Shown here: in pieces, positions 1-10,912 of the stretch
Numbering within the stretch: position 1 is the stretch's first letter
How the letters are laid out: the number at the start of each line of letters is the position of its first letter
Source: Diploptera punctata
Taxonomy: Eukaryota > Arthropoda > Insecta > Blattodea > Blaberidae
Length of the DNA: 64,000 bases
NCBI GenBank assembly: GCA_030220185.1
Contig: JASPKZ010003845.1
Span: 2,055,501-2,119,500, forward strand
Direction: 5' to 3'
Position numbers and translations under genes: made by a program
Notes under the pieces: model-generated
Database searches by the model: none
Seen by the model: only the letters and a program-made list of their open reading frames with translations
What the model was told of the DNA's origin: nothing

Positions 1-1062
1 CATTAGCTCCTATGTTTACGCTGTCTGATTGTTATTTTAGACAAAAGAATCATAATCATCATGATATTATTCGTATTCAGATTGTTGTACAAGTTTCTTC
101 AATTACCTATATGTATTAAACAATGACAATGGCCTATCTGGGCTCATTTTAACATTTACTGGATTAAGTAGATACTGCAGCTTCCTGCTCGAGCGATTGG
201 GTTAAAACATTTAAAAATATAGATCCATTCTCTATCGATAAGTTCAAATCAACAATTTATTAATCACCCTCAATCTTAGCTGAAAGTGGACATGCATGTG
301 TTATGTATTCACACTAATTCAATTAATTATATCATATTCATCAATATGGGGGTATTATCATGATTAATATCTAAATCGACATTTCACTTTATTTTTTTTT
401 CGCAGTCATTGTGCCCTTTCCTCTCGCGATTAGCGTTTTCATATTAGGCCTATTTAATCACTTTATTAGTGTTATTTATTTTAATTACTGATTATAGTTG
501 GTACTTTACCATACAACACTTATTTGATTTTTTTTTTCACTAATACTTTTCATTTATGTCCTAATCTCAGCTAGTATTGAGTTCGAATCCCGTGAAAACT
601 GGTTCATGCATTTAAGTATAATTTATCAGGTCTTGTTTTTAATTTTTGTTTGGGGATTATGTAGAGCTTATATGTTTGTTACCTTTTGTATGTTATATCA
701 AAATTTTGTCGGTATATAACCACTTCCTTACCTGGGTACTGCATAATTTCAGCGTTTACATTGACCTTTATCTCATACCTAAAATCACAGTAGTGTCTAC
801 CTGTGCACACAATACAATATAGTACAATGCAAGACATACACACATACGTAATATATCCATTCCGTTGTCATTCTTACGTGTAAAAATCTCTCCCTCCTAT
901 TTTTCGAGTGTCATTTTCACTGTCCGTCTATCTACCCTTAATACTATTAGTGTCTAATTTCACAGTCTGTTAACTCGCAAAGGCCTCCTGTACTATTATT
1001 ATATACATGTTTTGCGATACTACGCCCACACGCAAACAAACTCTGAACACTCGCATGGTAAT
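1..1062. other. No recognisable feature
   Basis: AT-rich DNA without a credible ORF. A single internal-promoter-like GTTCGAATCCC occurs near 581, but no tRNA fold or SINE body surrounds it. The rest of the LTR element whose gag-like region ends at 1063 would be expected here, and no pol-like reading frame is visible. Confidence 0.4.
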
Positions 1063-1662
1063 TTATCGGGTCTTTACAGCCTCAATCTTATCCTTAGATT
1101 CACATATGATGACTAGACTTTTGTCAAAATTTTTCAAATGATTCTTACTCCTATCATCTAGGTTAGTATGCGCCACAGAATTACTAGCGATCTCTGGGTT
1201 CCCTAGTATCTCTGTACGTGCATATGTTTTGTGATTAGCCGTCGTCCAAGAAACACTCTCCGACGCGTATGATTCATTTTCGGGGTTCCTATCCTTTTGA
1301 CCTCTACTATTTATGTTCTTTGTGATGACACTTATTTCATCATTTAGTTTGCTAATTTCGTTAGTCACTTTCTGTTCTATATTAGTGCCTAACTCATTAA
1401 ATCTAGGCTCTACTATCATTTCAATCAATTCAGAGCGTTTATCCTGCTCTGCAATTTTCTGAGCTACTTGGGGCTTTAGTGTTTCTTGTTCGTGGGCTGG
1501 CTTTTGTACAAATAGACACATATAATTTACCCTTTTGTCCGAGTTCTCTACACTACAGAGCACATTCTTGTCGACTCGTTTTATTTCCCCTTGTAATTCC
1601 TCCTGTTTCTCCCCTAAGTTAGTTTGTAACGTTATTATACTATTGTTCATCTCTGTTCTCAT
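1063..1662 (-). CDS. Gag-like coiled-coil ORF, downstream half
   Basis: A 199-codon open frame, highly charged and Glu/Lys rich, with heptad-like spacing over roughly residues 1-45 and 75-115 that suggests coiled coil. It overlaps the upstream ORF by 23 nt in a +1 frame. The frame is also open upstream of its first Met (KTENRVISQ precedes it), so the two ORFs probably formed one reading frame, broken by a single-base change in the A-rich stretch near 1690. No zinc knuckle, protease or RT motif is visible. The reading as Gag of an LTR retrotransposon rests on the LTR-like sequence upstream, not on a diagnostic domain. A programmed +1 shift is possible but less likely. Confidence 0.4.
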   Translation of the reverse strand: MRTEMNNSIITLQTNLGEKQEELQGEIKRVDKNVLCSVENSDKRVNYMCLFVQKPAHEQETLKPQVAQKIAEQDKRSELIEMIVEPRFNELGTNIEQKVTNEISKLNDEISVITKNINSRGQKDRNPENESYASESVSWTTANHKTYARTEILGNPEIASNSVAHTNLDDRSKNHLKNFDKSLVIICESKDKIEAVKTR

Positions 1663-2203
1663 TTGACTTATTACCCTGTTTTCTGTTTTTCTCTGAGTCT
1701 TTAATAAGTTTTTGTTCCATTTTATTTATCTTTAGTTCTACACACGCTGACGATTCATTTATTTTCGCTTCTAGCATCTCTCTATCTTTTCTCATCTCAT
1801 CCCTTAATGTTTCTTTCAACGTAAATACATCCTTTTCCCTGCTTATCTCCATCTGTCCTCTCCAAGTTTCAAATTCCCGTTTCATATTCCTCTGCATTGC
1901 CTCTAAATCCATTTTCCTATTTCTATCCATCGTCTCTAAATCCATTTTCCTACTTCTATCCATCTCCTCTATTCTCGACATTAGCATTTCCATGTATTTC
2001 ATGGTGTCGGTGCTTGGATTTCCCTTGTCCTCTACTTCCCCTCTAGCTTCTACTCTTGCGTTGTTTTCACTATTTTCCCCTGTGCTCTGCTCTAAGTTCT
2101 CTCTGCCATCTTCGTTATCCTCTCCCATCCTTGCGATTTCGTTCTCTCCTTCAATCAGTTGCCCACAAGCCTTCTCCCTAATCTCTTCGTGTTTCCTATC
2201 CAT
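1640..2203 (-). CDS. Gag-like coiled-coil ORF, upstream half
   Basis: A 187-codon ORF starting at an ATG about 300 nt inside the LTR-like repeat. It begins with an acidic, low-complexity region and then a coiled-coil stretch with an imperfect 10-residue tandem repeat of the type MDRNRKMDLE, followed by KREFE and further charged heptads. Charged coiled-coil N-termini of this kind occur in the gag ORFs of some insect Gypsy-like elements. There is no signal peptide or membrane segment. The family was recognised only by style, so a non-gag coiled-coil protein cannot be excluded. The same frame continues, shifted, in the ORF ending at 1063. Confidence 0.4.
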   Translation of the reverse strand: MDRKHEEIREKACGQLIEGENEIARMGEDNEDGRENLEQSTGENSENNARVEARGEVEDKGNPSTDTMKYMEMLMSRIEEMDRSRKMDLETMDRNRKMDLEAMQRNMKREFETWRGQMEISREKDVFTLKETLRDEMRKDREMLEAKINESSACVELKINKMEQKLIKDSEKNRKQGNKSNENRDEQ

Positions 2204-2490
2204 TTTTTTTTATCTTTATTTGCCTGCCTCTTTCTATTCGTACTTCTTAACAACATAAATACACACAGATATATTCTCCGTTAAATCACTGTAATATTTT
2301 GATTTCTTATATAGGTAAAAAGTAAAAAAAATGCTTATTCTGTTGTTGTGTCACTTACTGCTTCCTTCCTTCAGTTGCTGTCTGTCTGCTTGTTGCCATC
2401 ATCTTCTCTGTCCTGGTTGCCTCGTGGTCGTGGGACTTAGTCGTTCTGCCGTTGATTTCTATTCGTGTGTTACTTTACGACCTATTCTGC

Positions 2491-2508
2491 CCGCACGTTA
2501 GGGAGCCA
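2491..2508 (-). other. Candidate primer-binding site
   Basis: On the minus strand the sequence TGGCTCCCTAACGTGCGG begins 3 nt after the proposed LTR end. The TGG start and the position just inside the LTR are as expected for a tRNA primer site of a Gypsy-type element. The priming tRNA was not identified. Confidence 0.4.
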
Positions 2509-2511
2509 ATA

Positions 2512-2971
2512 TGGAGAAGGGGTTATTGTTGGGCAAAGAGGTAAAGATTGGATTTGGTGACACTAGGAATACTGAAGGAGTTCTCCATGTGTGAGAACTT
2601 AGGTTGCTCGGTTGGTATTCGGTAGAGTCGAGGTTCTTATCTCGGGATTCCACGAGGACTTCGTCGGGCAGAATTAATGTGTAAAGAATGTCTGGTAAAA
2701 GTAGTTTATTCTTAACTTTTATACACTGCAAGTAATTGTCTATATGTGAAGTGAATTTATCTAACTCTCGGAACGCAGTGTTTTTGAGAAGTTACTTTGT
2801 TTGATCGTATACGAGAAGGAAAAGTGACGAGGAGAAGCCTCTCTCGCCTATAGGTAAATTAGTTACTCCCACTACCTCGATCACGTGGACCTAAGGTCTG
2901 TGCTTAGGCACATATAACGAAACATATAATTGGTTAATGCGCCCTCCTATTTTGATCCCGGGGGTGTTACA
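2512..2971 (-). repeat. LTR-like repeat (5' LTR of the gag-like element)
   Basis: On the minus strand this starts TGTAACACCCCCGG, a very common Gypsy LTR start, and ends in CA about 460 bp later, just before the candidate primer site. No second LTR copy occurs in the window, so the element is truncated or continues beyond position 1. Boundaries come from sequence signals alone, without a paired LTR. Confidence 0.45.
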
Positions 2972-3061
2972 AATTTATTATTGGCGATTTACGCCTTCAG
3001 AGGTTGGACCTTTTTTTTTCCCCGTGCTGGCTTCACGTACAGTCTAGTCACAAACATTAGC

Positions 3062-3097
3062 TAGGCTTGGGTTTTTTCTTAGGCTTGGGTTTTTTCC
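3062..3097 (+). repeat. Short tandem repeat
   Basis: Two copies of a unit TAGGCTTGGGTTTTTTC lie side by side. Confidence 0.6.
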
Positions 3098-4035
3098 TAG
3101 TCTTCCGACGCTAGAAACTTGCCATGTTCCCACACTTTTTGCTAACGATGTTTGTGTCAGGGTAAAACCCCCCGCTTGCACATTTAGCTAATGAGTTATG
3201 GTTATCACGCTAAATCAGTTAACTGGAGGCTTAGAAGATATCTCTACTCAATCTGTCGAGCAAAGGATTATTGTCATTAGTAAGTTATTATCATGTGTCA
3301 GCCACTTCCGTCTTCACAAAAGAAAGGGTTACATTACCTGAGTTGTCTGCCTTCTTTAATAACTAATAATTTGATTACATTGATGCTGACTTCTTTGGAT
3401 CATTTTATATGGCCTTTGCTCCTACATAATCAGGTTCTACTCGCTTTCCTGATCAATTTGAATATAAATATGACCTAAGTCCAGTAACTGCTTCATTTAA
3501 TGTTGTTATAATTTCATCTGATTATTATTGCCGATAGGGATTTATTTAGATTTACACAGGATGCTGTATGAATGGATTGCCACAATCTAAAAATAATTAC
3601 GATATAAATGTTTCCTCATACTTATTTAATTAAACATAAAACATTAATTTCCGTATTTCAGCTCATTTATGTCAAGAAGATCGGAATAAGTAGATTCCCA
3701 GGCAACGCCAGGTAATCAGCACGGGGTATCTAAAAAATATAAATTTATAATTATTTTTCCTTTTACTTATTCAACTAAACATAAAAGCACATTAATGTTC
3801 ATTTACTTAGGTGTAGCAGCGCACGCCGGGAATTAGCTAGCCAATAATAAGAGGAAGTTTAATAGCCTATGGAGCATAAAGTTGGACTAAAAATGCCAAG
3901 TAAAAATCAAAACTGTAATCTACAGAAATTGATTTTTAGGATCTGCACGATGTTCTAATTATACAGGAGCAGAAACTGTATTATCCGGGAAAAAATTAAC
4001 TTTAACAAAACAATTATACAATTTATGGGAAATAA

Positions 4036-4345
4036 AAGTTACAATGGTTTGGACATGTGAAGAGGATGGATGAAGATAGACTGCCAGTTAGGAGTTTGGA
4101 GTGGATTCCAAATCGGAGGAAAAGTAGAGGGAGACCCACGAAGGCATGGATACATACATAGCGTTCTGCCCAACACAGGTCTTTCACTGCAAACTCAGCA
4201 TTCTCTACTATTTCTTTAACTCAGCCTTCCTTTTGTATTCGCATACAAACCATTTACTTTAGACATGAAGAGGGAATTATGAATTTGATGAAAAACATGG
4301 AACTGCAGGATTGTAACTAGAAGGATAGAGATGAATGGAGGAAGA
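4036..4345 (+). pseudogene. LINE reverse transcriptase C-terminal fragment
   Basis: From 4036 the frame reads LQWFGHVKRMDEDRLP, then LEWIP and SRGRPTKAW, the signature of the last 100 residues of several insect non-LTR ORF2 proteins. After a foreign insertion at about 4162-4268 the same protein resumes with EGIMNLMKNMELQD and a stop-containing KDRDEWRKSI. The fragment is 5' truncated, interrupted and dead. Confidence 0.7.
4162..4268 (-). repeat. Inserted LINE/SINE 3'-end fragment
   Basis: This splits the coding remnant around it. Its left end resembles the reverse complement of the SINE-1 3' terminus (shared TTCTGCCC and CAGGTCTTTCACTGCAA), but the remainder does not match SINE-1. It may be the 3' end of the LINE that mobilises SINE-1; that is inference. 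Confidence 0.45.
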
Positions 4346-4511
4346 GTATTTAAACTTAGCATTGTGCACAGGAAGATGTTGTATACATATGAATACTGAA
4401 TATGTTAGTAAGTATCAGAGACCGGATGTTCAGGCATAAACAAACGTAGAAAAAGATAAAAACACTTTAAAAAATGTAAAATACAAAGTAAAAAAGTATT
4501 TTATATGTAAT

Positions 4512-5155
4512 TGGCTAATACCCGGCGTTCACTGCTACACCTAAATAAATTATGTGTTTTTGCATATAGTTGAATAAGTAAAAAAAAATAAATATAAATT
4601 TATATCGTCATTATTTTTAGATACCCCGTGCTGATTACCCGGCGTTGCCCGGGAATTTACGCATTCCGATGTATTTGGCATAAATGAGCTGAAAGACAAA
4701 ATTCGTTATTTTGAGTTATTCATAAAATAATATCCGCCGTGCGCTACTATGCCTGCCCGGGAATCTACTTATCCCGATCTTCTTGGCATCAATGAAAGAC
4801 AAAAATGGTTATTGTGAGTTATCCTTAAAAGATAAACATATGCTGTCGCGGACTTTTTTGTAGAGTTTTTGAGATATTAAATTCTGTGCACATTAATTTT
4901 GTGTACTTGTTATGGTTTGGGCAGCGTAAGCCATTTAATGGTAAAAAGGAACTTTTTCCACGTTTTTCACTATAAAGGGTGTTTTTAAGGGTGTAGGAGT
5001 TGAGTATCACAACTCTCTTATAGTCTATGTTCATCCCGGGAATCTACTAACATTTTGCAAAAAAAAACCCCATCACGATCGGATCAACGGTATGACCATG
5101 CATAAAGTACGAACGAACGAACAAACAAACATTCATTTTCATATATTAGATTAAT
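4512..5155 (+). repeat. Dispersed ACCCGG/TTGCCCGGG repeat
   Basis: The copy begins near a GGCTAATACCCGGCG motif, contains two TTGCCCGGGAAT-like motifs and ends CATTTTCATATATTAGA after CGAACGAACAAACAAACA. Much of it matches 56110-56320, including CTTATCCCGATCTTCTTGGCAT and GGTTATTGTGAGTTAT. I recognise the style as a common insect repeat but cannot name the family. Confidence 0.55.
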
Positions 5156-5271
5156 ATTAGGCAGCTATTCACATTTTTGCAGATGTTCAAAAAATAGGCC
5201 TACTTTGCTTTTGTACCAGCTTCAGATTTCTCACTCCATTACGTCTTTAAGAATTGAACAAGGAGATAAAA

Positions 5272-5690
5272 TCACACTAACTCACTGGGAGTATGGAACT
5301 ATCCTGAGCAAGTGTTTTACAATAATCCGCTGTATAATCTACTTCTGTCAAATCATTATTAATGATATTCTATAACATGATTATTGGCCTGCCTACTGGA
5401 CACTTTCCCTCTGGTATTCCTACAGTTTGCAAGCCCTCCTTTCATTCCCCATTCATACCAAATGTCTTATTGCCCATCGCAGTCTACGAGACTTACTGAA
5501 TCTGGTTTCCCATAAAGATCATGTAGCTCACTGTTCAGTAGTTTACACCATTCACTTCAATGTTCAACTCTCCTTGAATCCAATTTTTTCCCCAAATACT
5601 CGTAATCTTTTCTTCTCCCATAAAGTCTAAGAGTCATTTTTTCGCATCCATATAACATAATTGTGAGAATTACAGTTAATTTAGAAGCTG
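5272..5690 (-). mobile_element. LINE-A 3' fragment
   Basis: The reverse complement carries the LINE-A C-terminal coding sequence (RLRWAG-like and HFTPF-like segments) and the terminal CTAACTCACTGG tail complement. An internal deletion removed the GGCCGCGCGG segment. It lies head to head with the plus-strand copy that follows. Stops and frameshifts are present. Confidence 0.75.
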
Positions 5691-5767
5691 TCCGTTTCAT
5701 TGCGTTATATTGAATAATTCCTATGCTATGAACTCTATTCAGCAATCTGTATTTAACTTTTAAAACT

Positions 5768-5998
5768 GCGGTGAGAAGGACATGTGTCACGAATGGAGTA
5801 TCAAAGAAGGACATGGAAGCTTACTGTGGGAAAGCCAGAGGGAAAACGTCCATTTGATAGACAAAGAATGAAATGGGAGAATAAAATTAACCATGATTTG
5901 AGGGAAATAGATTATACAGGGATGACTGGAAAACATTAGCTCAGGATAGGGGTGTATGGAGAGCTTATGTCCATGCGGCCATGAGCCTACGGATTTAG
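5768..5998 (+). mobile_element. LINE-A 3' fragment
   Basis: Starts at AAGGACATGTG (the HV of RWAGHV), runs through GKPEGKRPF-like and LREIDYTG-like codons and ends near the C-terminal Arg codons with a frameshift. It is 5' truncated and lacks a recognisable tail. Confidence 0.8.
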
Positions 5999-6274
5999 TA
6001 TTAATATTTTAACCACTAGTACACTAGGACATGAGTTCCATGGCTGTGATGTACAATAACGAGCTGGTACATTGAGTAAACATTAGCAGATGACCTAGAG
6101 ACTGTTTTTACAGTTATATGGGTCATGGACCACAAATAGTTGTGCACTTGCGCTTATTTTAAATACAGTCTGCTGCACGAGTGATTTGAAATCCACGAGT
6201 TTTATTTTCTCACGTCCTATACACTTTGAGATAGCAGATTTTAACAATTAAACATTTTTAATTTAGCTGTTTTT

Positions 6275-6632
6275 TTCCCCCGCAAATGCTCCAGATTGTT
6301 ATTTCGACATTTCTGGTGCTCTTTCCTTGTATAGGGTATTTGTAACCCACTTCTGAGGTTGGGGCGCCTGGAAGGCGGGGTTACTCTGCCCAGATTATAT
6401 GAGAGTTGATGATAATGGTAATGATGCGCCAAGAGAGGCCTTAAACCAAACTTAAGCTAATTAGGCGAATATGATATTGATGATAATGATGGCCAGGTGG
6501 TGTTCGGGGACCGTTTGGGCCTTAAAGTTTCCTGACATTTATCTTACAGGTGATGAAAAACCCCTAAATACCTCACCCAGGAAACTTGATCCGACCGGGC
6601 CCGCTGCGTGACAAGACAGCAAAGCGGTGGAC
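6275..6632 (-). mobile_element. SINE-3 (tRNA-headed SINE)
   Basis: The right end is the reverse complement of the head shared with SINE-1 and SINE-2 (TCCACCGCT...CGCAGCGGGCCCGG). The middle is the shared domain ending TCAGGAAACTTTAAGG...GGTCCCCGAACACC. The left part is the SINE-3 body, with the motif GGCGCCCCAACCTCAGAAGT in reverse. The B box has lost its GTTCGAA. The left boundary is approximate. Confidence 0.75.
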
Positions 6633-6893
6633 GCATTTGAAAAAAGAAATTTCGCATTTTATATCTATTGAAAAATTGGTATTAACCATTAAAATTTTTA
6701 AAGCAATAATAACCACTTAAGAACTCTGATTATTGGAGATAAATTGTATGAATTTTAATAAATTAAATGAATAATATGAGAATATATATACAGTCAATAT
6801 GCCCATTTCACCAATTAATGTTTTAAAATGGTCAACAAGTTTCCACAGCCAAGCTGTCATTCTCAAGACCAGATATTGACAAATCAAGTTTTT

Positions 6894-7740
6894 CAAAACA
6901 TATCGCACCCCGGCAAGAATAACGTCACAACTAAACAAATGGACGAATTTGAGTTAATCCCCAATTCAAAACAACACAATTTGTTTATCACCATCAGGTA
7001 TCATGACAGCTGCCGCCGTTTTCCGGAAACCAAACGTCATTCCTCTCAGTCCATCCATTATTCTTCCTCAATCCTCCGATAATCATAGCCGCTTGCACAC
7101 CTTCTATCCAGGTTTTCTTTGGCCTTCCTTTCGTCTTCGTTTCCATTGGGATCCATTTCATAATAAGTTTAACCTTCTTTTCTCTGGCATTCTTTTGACA
7201 TGGCAATACCACTGCAATCTTTTCTTTTCTATAATGTCTATGATGTCCGGCTCCTCTTGTACACTCGTACCTCCCTTATTTCTTTATTTCGTCTTCCATT
7301 CCTTCTAGATTTTCCACCTGATCTTCTTAAAACATCCATTTCTGACTTAAAATTCTTTTCATTTCCCTGCATATTTGCCAAACTTCAGCACCATTTGTTA
7401 AATCGCTCTGAACTATGGTTTGATATATTTTTAATTTTCTATTTTTTGTAATATTTTTGCTCCACCAAACAGAGTTTGCTTGTTTTGTTTATGCCATTCT
7501 ATTTTTAATTTCCACTGTTATCGTCTGAATGGTCTAATTTTGTTCCTAAATAAGTGACACAATTTGTTCAAACTGTATAAAATAAGTCAGTAATTCAATT
7601 GTTAACTAACCTAAGCACAAGTTGCACATGTATAGCTATTCCTAAACTATTTGAACTGTGACGTAAGTGAACTTTATTTTTGCAGTACTGGAAAATGAGG
7701 TTTATTGAGTTGTGACGTTATTCTTGCCGGGGTACAATAT
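6894..7740. repeat. Terminal inverted repeats flanking a LINE fragment
   Basis: 6894-6932 and 7702-7740 are inverted copies sharing CCCCGGCAAGAATAACGTCA, with further matches on each side. The ends could be those of a DNA transposon into which the LINE fragment at 6975-7558 inserted. No transposase is visible. Confidence 0.55.
6975..7558 (-). pseudogene. LINE reverse transcriptase C-terminal remnant
   Basis: On the minus strand, frames switching several times read YLGTKLDHS, EMDVLRRSGG, KGRPKKTWIEGVQAAM and NGWTERNDVW, the order expected for the end of an insect non-LTR ORF2. The longest open piece is 72 codons (7212 to 6994). Multiple frameshifts and stops show that it is inactive. It resembles families B and C more than LINE-A. 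Confidence 0.7.
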
Positions 7741-8557
7741 AGTAGAAGCAGGACATCAATTTAGCACAGTAGACAATTTATTATCGATCTTACATAGAGA
7801 AAACGATACATCGAAAATATATGTTCTCGAAGAAATATAAATTATAAAGGAAACCACAAACAAACACCTGTTAAATGAGAACATACCCAGTAACGTAAAC
7901 CCTCTGTACAAAATAATTACCAGTAACAGTTAGTACCAAACTGAAAGCAGAAGATGAAACTTACATTTTCGAAAGGTCTCCTACAAAACTACACTGCTGA
8001 TTGTTAAGGACGCTGAGATCTCAGGTACTGTTTTATATTTCTAAAATTATTAACATAGTGTATTTTAAAAATCTTGGCCTTTAAAAAAAATGCACAAAAT
8101 TTTCGAAAATTGCGCTAAAAATTGGCAAAAACTTCCGAAAAATCGACCATTTTGGGTAAATATCCAGAAATTATTGTAGACTCTATAACCCAATGATTGC
8201 AGAACTAATGTTGCTGTTGATGATAATGATGATTAGCTTAACCTTCACAACGTTTATCTCTTTTCAATTTCATCAAAATGCAATATTTTCCTTCTACCTC
8301 TCACCCATTCGTTTAATTACGCAATTGGATAGTATTCCTGCACTATGTTTAGAAATGACAAAACACTTAATAGACTTGAATTAATGTAGCGGACTTCACA
8401 GCATTGTCATAAATCACTTCAAATGCGCAGGTGGCCATGGCACGAGGCGTACATGCTACAGATTGAATACCAAGTAAGGCTTAGTTCCACACTTTAAATT
8501 ACCACGCTATACCGCATGTCTCATAAGCGCTTCCTACATATGATCTATCAGCTAATA
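7741..8557. other. No recognisable feature
   Basis: AT-rich, with an A/T-rich patch near 8085-8165. The 63-codon ORF at 8193 has the composition of random AT-rich sequence. Confidence 0.4.
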
Positions 8558-9189
8558 CAGAGTGTCTCTAAAGTCACTATCCATTTCCATAAAAACACTA
8601 CCATTTTTTTTTTATTTTCTTTGCATACACTGTTAGCATAGTGCAACATGTTTAGCACATAAGAACGGGTTGCCATTGTTTGTGCACGAGTACGCGAATT
8701 GTCATATGAAGACGCCAGAGCTGAATCTACTCACAAATTTCGTAAAGCAGCCCCAACAAAGACACACATTCATCTGCTTGTAAACAAATGTAAGCGTACC
8801 GGCAGTGTGTGTGACGAGGAGCGTAATGGATGACCACGCTATCAGCAGAAATTGCCAGTGATAGTCCGAACGCATCAACTCGACGCCTCAGTAGGGAGTT
8901 GAATAGCCCTAGCAACACAGTGTGGAAAATTCTACCATCCTCTCTACAAAACGTCGTCTCACGTCTGCTTCATTTACGGAATCGTATCACAGAAGCAGCA
9001 GGCTTTTTTTATGTTTCAGCTATTAAGGTCTACATTTCTTTCACAGCTGAAAGATGGTGTATGTGTTTTCATCTAGATGGCGGTCATGTATAAAGGCAGT
9101 AGAATATAATGTAAAACTTCACAATAACATTGATTTTTGAAACAATGCTTTCCTTCATTGAAATGGATAGCGACTTTAAAGACACCCTG
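8558..9189 (+). mobile_element. Internally deleted mariner-like transposon
   Basis: The termini are inverted repeats of about 30 bp (left CAGAGTGTCTCTAAAGTCAC, right the complement of CAGGGTGTCTTTAAAGTCGC), flanked by a TA on each side as expected for a Tc1/mariner-type target duplication. The plus strand near 8680-8980 reads ARVRELSYEDARAESTHKF, then RTGSVCDEERNG and, in another frame, ASTRRLSRELNSPSNTVWKI. This is the helix-turn-helix end of an insect transposase of the DUF4817-linked type. The catalytic middle is gone. At 632 bp it is too short for an autonomous copy, and the reading frame is broken. Confidence 0.75.
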
Positions 9190-9191
9190 TA

Positions 9192-10006
9192 TTATAAAAG
9201 TAAGTTGCGCCATGGTCTACTTTGTTAACCTGTTATCGTTTTCATAATGTATGATCCCCCCGCCTACCTTATTCTTGGTGGAAGGGCTTGCATGATTCAA
9301 TGACAGAGCGAGTTATATTCGTCGTAGCATTACTACCAGAAGGGTTATACAAGCCGGTCAGGTCAAACACGATAAGCCAAACTAAAAGAGAAAGCTTGGT
9401 TGTAAAAATACAAATATACGAAGATATTGTATGGCCAACCGATCTGTGCCTTCGTAAAATATGGGAACTGAACACTAATTCCTTTTCTGCTACGGTAAAT
9501 AATTTCCCTCCTATATTTTCCTTTTCTTTCGCCCCTCACATTACTCACAATTTTGAGCCTTCTTTAGGGGACAGATTCTTTGCACTGGCAGTCCAGCGTT
9601 GTCAACTCAACATGAACACTGCAGCACGGAGTGGTGAAATAAATATTATTAAGCAAACAATAAAAGTCAAACAGCGTCATTAGACCTACTTAAGTATGAA
9701 CTAATAATTAACCTTACATGATTCTATATTCTAGATCCACGACACTTTTTGGAGGATCCCTACTCGGAAAGTTATCCTGCTGCTGTTTGACGTGGTGGGA
9801 GGGAATCGCGTGGAATGGAGTGAGTACAGGCGTTAATTTTCTAAGAACGATCGCAGGGCTGAAAGAGCACAGATCCGTTCGTCCGACAACGCCTGGAATA
9901 ACCTGTATTCCAGTGGTGGATCATTTCTTCGGTTCCTCTCTTGAAGAGAGTGGAACACCGAGTTCTAAGGCTTGAGCCCATTTGCCCCGGTTGTTAAATT
10001 TTGGGT
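9192..10006 (+). other. Unassigned stretch with an orphan 131-codon ORF
   Basis: An ORF at 9288-9683 has no domain, signal peptide or membrane helix that I recognise; its composition is unremarkable, and it overlaps an antisense ORF of similar quality. A second ORF lies at 9718-9975. Both are probably chance ORFs. The sequence is less repetitive than its surroundings. Confidence 0.25.
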
Positions 10007-10015
10007 GTTAAATTA

Positions 10016-10245
10016 CGAATGGGGAATGAAAGACGTGCATGGAAGCTTCTTGTAGGAAAACCAGAGGGGAAACGCCCAGTTGATAGACCAAGAAAGAGAC
10101 GAGAGAATAACATTAACTATGATTTGAGGGAAGTAGATTATACAGGGAATAAATGGAAAAAATTAGCTCAGGATAGGGATGTATGGAGAGCTTATGTCCG
10201 CGCGGCCGTGAACTTACGGGCTCGATAGTGCCTTTGAGTTAGTTA
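10016..10245 (+). mobile_element. LINE-A, 5'-truncated insertion with target duplication
   Basis: A 230-bp 3' end bounded by a perfect 9-bp target duplication GTTAAATTA (10007-10015 and 10246-10254). The coding part is open to its natural stop at 10228 and reads MGNERRAWKLLVGKPEGKRP, then a slightly altered DRPRKR and the terminal VRAAVNLRAR. It ends in GAGTTAGTTA. The intact frame and exact duplication suggest a fairly young insertion by target-primed reverse transcription. Confidence 0.9.
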
Positions 10246-10254
10246 GTTAAATTA

Positions 10255-10855
10255 ATAACTATTACCACTGCGACGGGCTTTTTTCGTCTACTTCGGCAAT
10301 TGCCCTTGTACCAGGGGAAAACGCAGAAAACTCCTGGCCGAAATTGTGGTCCCGGGACCTTGGTCAAATTTTACCTTTGTGTATGTGCCTGATGGTGACC
10401 ATAAAGAAGGCTCAGCTTCCCAATTCTTTATTTCTCAAAATATTATGTACAGTGAAAGTTCAAATTACAATTCGAAACAACAGAAAACAATTTTTTACGT
10501 TATTTCTCAAATAATACGTTTTTATAGTTGTTTAAATGCAATCGTCAAGAAATATGGATCTTAGTGAAGTAAAATTTTTCGGATATAAAATAATCCTCCA
10601 ATCGGGTCTCCGGGCAGGGAATGTTTCAGGGAACCATGACAAAAGCTTAAACCAGGGACGTCCAAACTAGGCCCGCGTGCTAGATATGGCCCTCCATCAC
10701 CTTATATGTGGTCCCTGTAGACCTGTAGCATTCTAAACATGAAAATATACAAAGGATAGTCCTATAATACCAGTTATCAGTGATCAAACAAGAACTTGTG
10801 AAATATGTTACGACATAATAAGAAAAGTAGCAAATCAACACACGCGTATAACAAC

Positions 10856-10857
<2 letters not shown>
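10255..10857. other. No recognisable feature
   Basis: No ORF or repeat boundary that I can defend. The 72-codon ORF at 10346 looks random. Confidence 0.35.
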
Positions 10858-10909
<52 letters not shown>

Positions 10910-10912
10910 TAC

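Larger units (their letters stand above)
3658..4692. repeat. Inverted repeat of an ACCCGGCGTTGCCCGGG-type element
   Basis: The arms 3658-3842 and 4512-4692 are imperfect reverse complements. They share CAGCTCATTTATG, GCACGGGGTATCTAAAAA, a TTGAATAAGTAAAA-type stretch and GGTGTAGCAG. The 670-bp spacer contains a LINE fragment. The arms belong to the same dispersed repeat as the copies at 4512-5155 and 55950-56518, so this is most likely two copies in opposite orientation. Confidence 0.6.

Noticed and set aside
575..600. tRNA gene or SINE based on GTTCGAATCCC
   Set aside because: No A box at the right distance and no fold.
5272..5998. Twin priming in the head-to-head LINE-A pair
   Set aside because: Both halves contain the same 3' region, so they are two insertions rather than one inverted copy.
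9288..9683. 131-codon ORF as a host gene
   Set aside because: No domain or compositional signal, and it overlaps antisense ORFs of equal length; kept only as an unassigned note.
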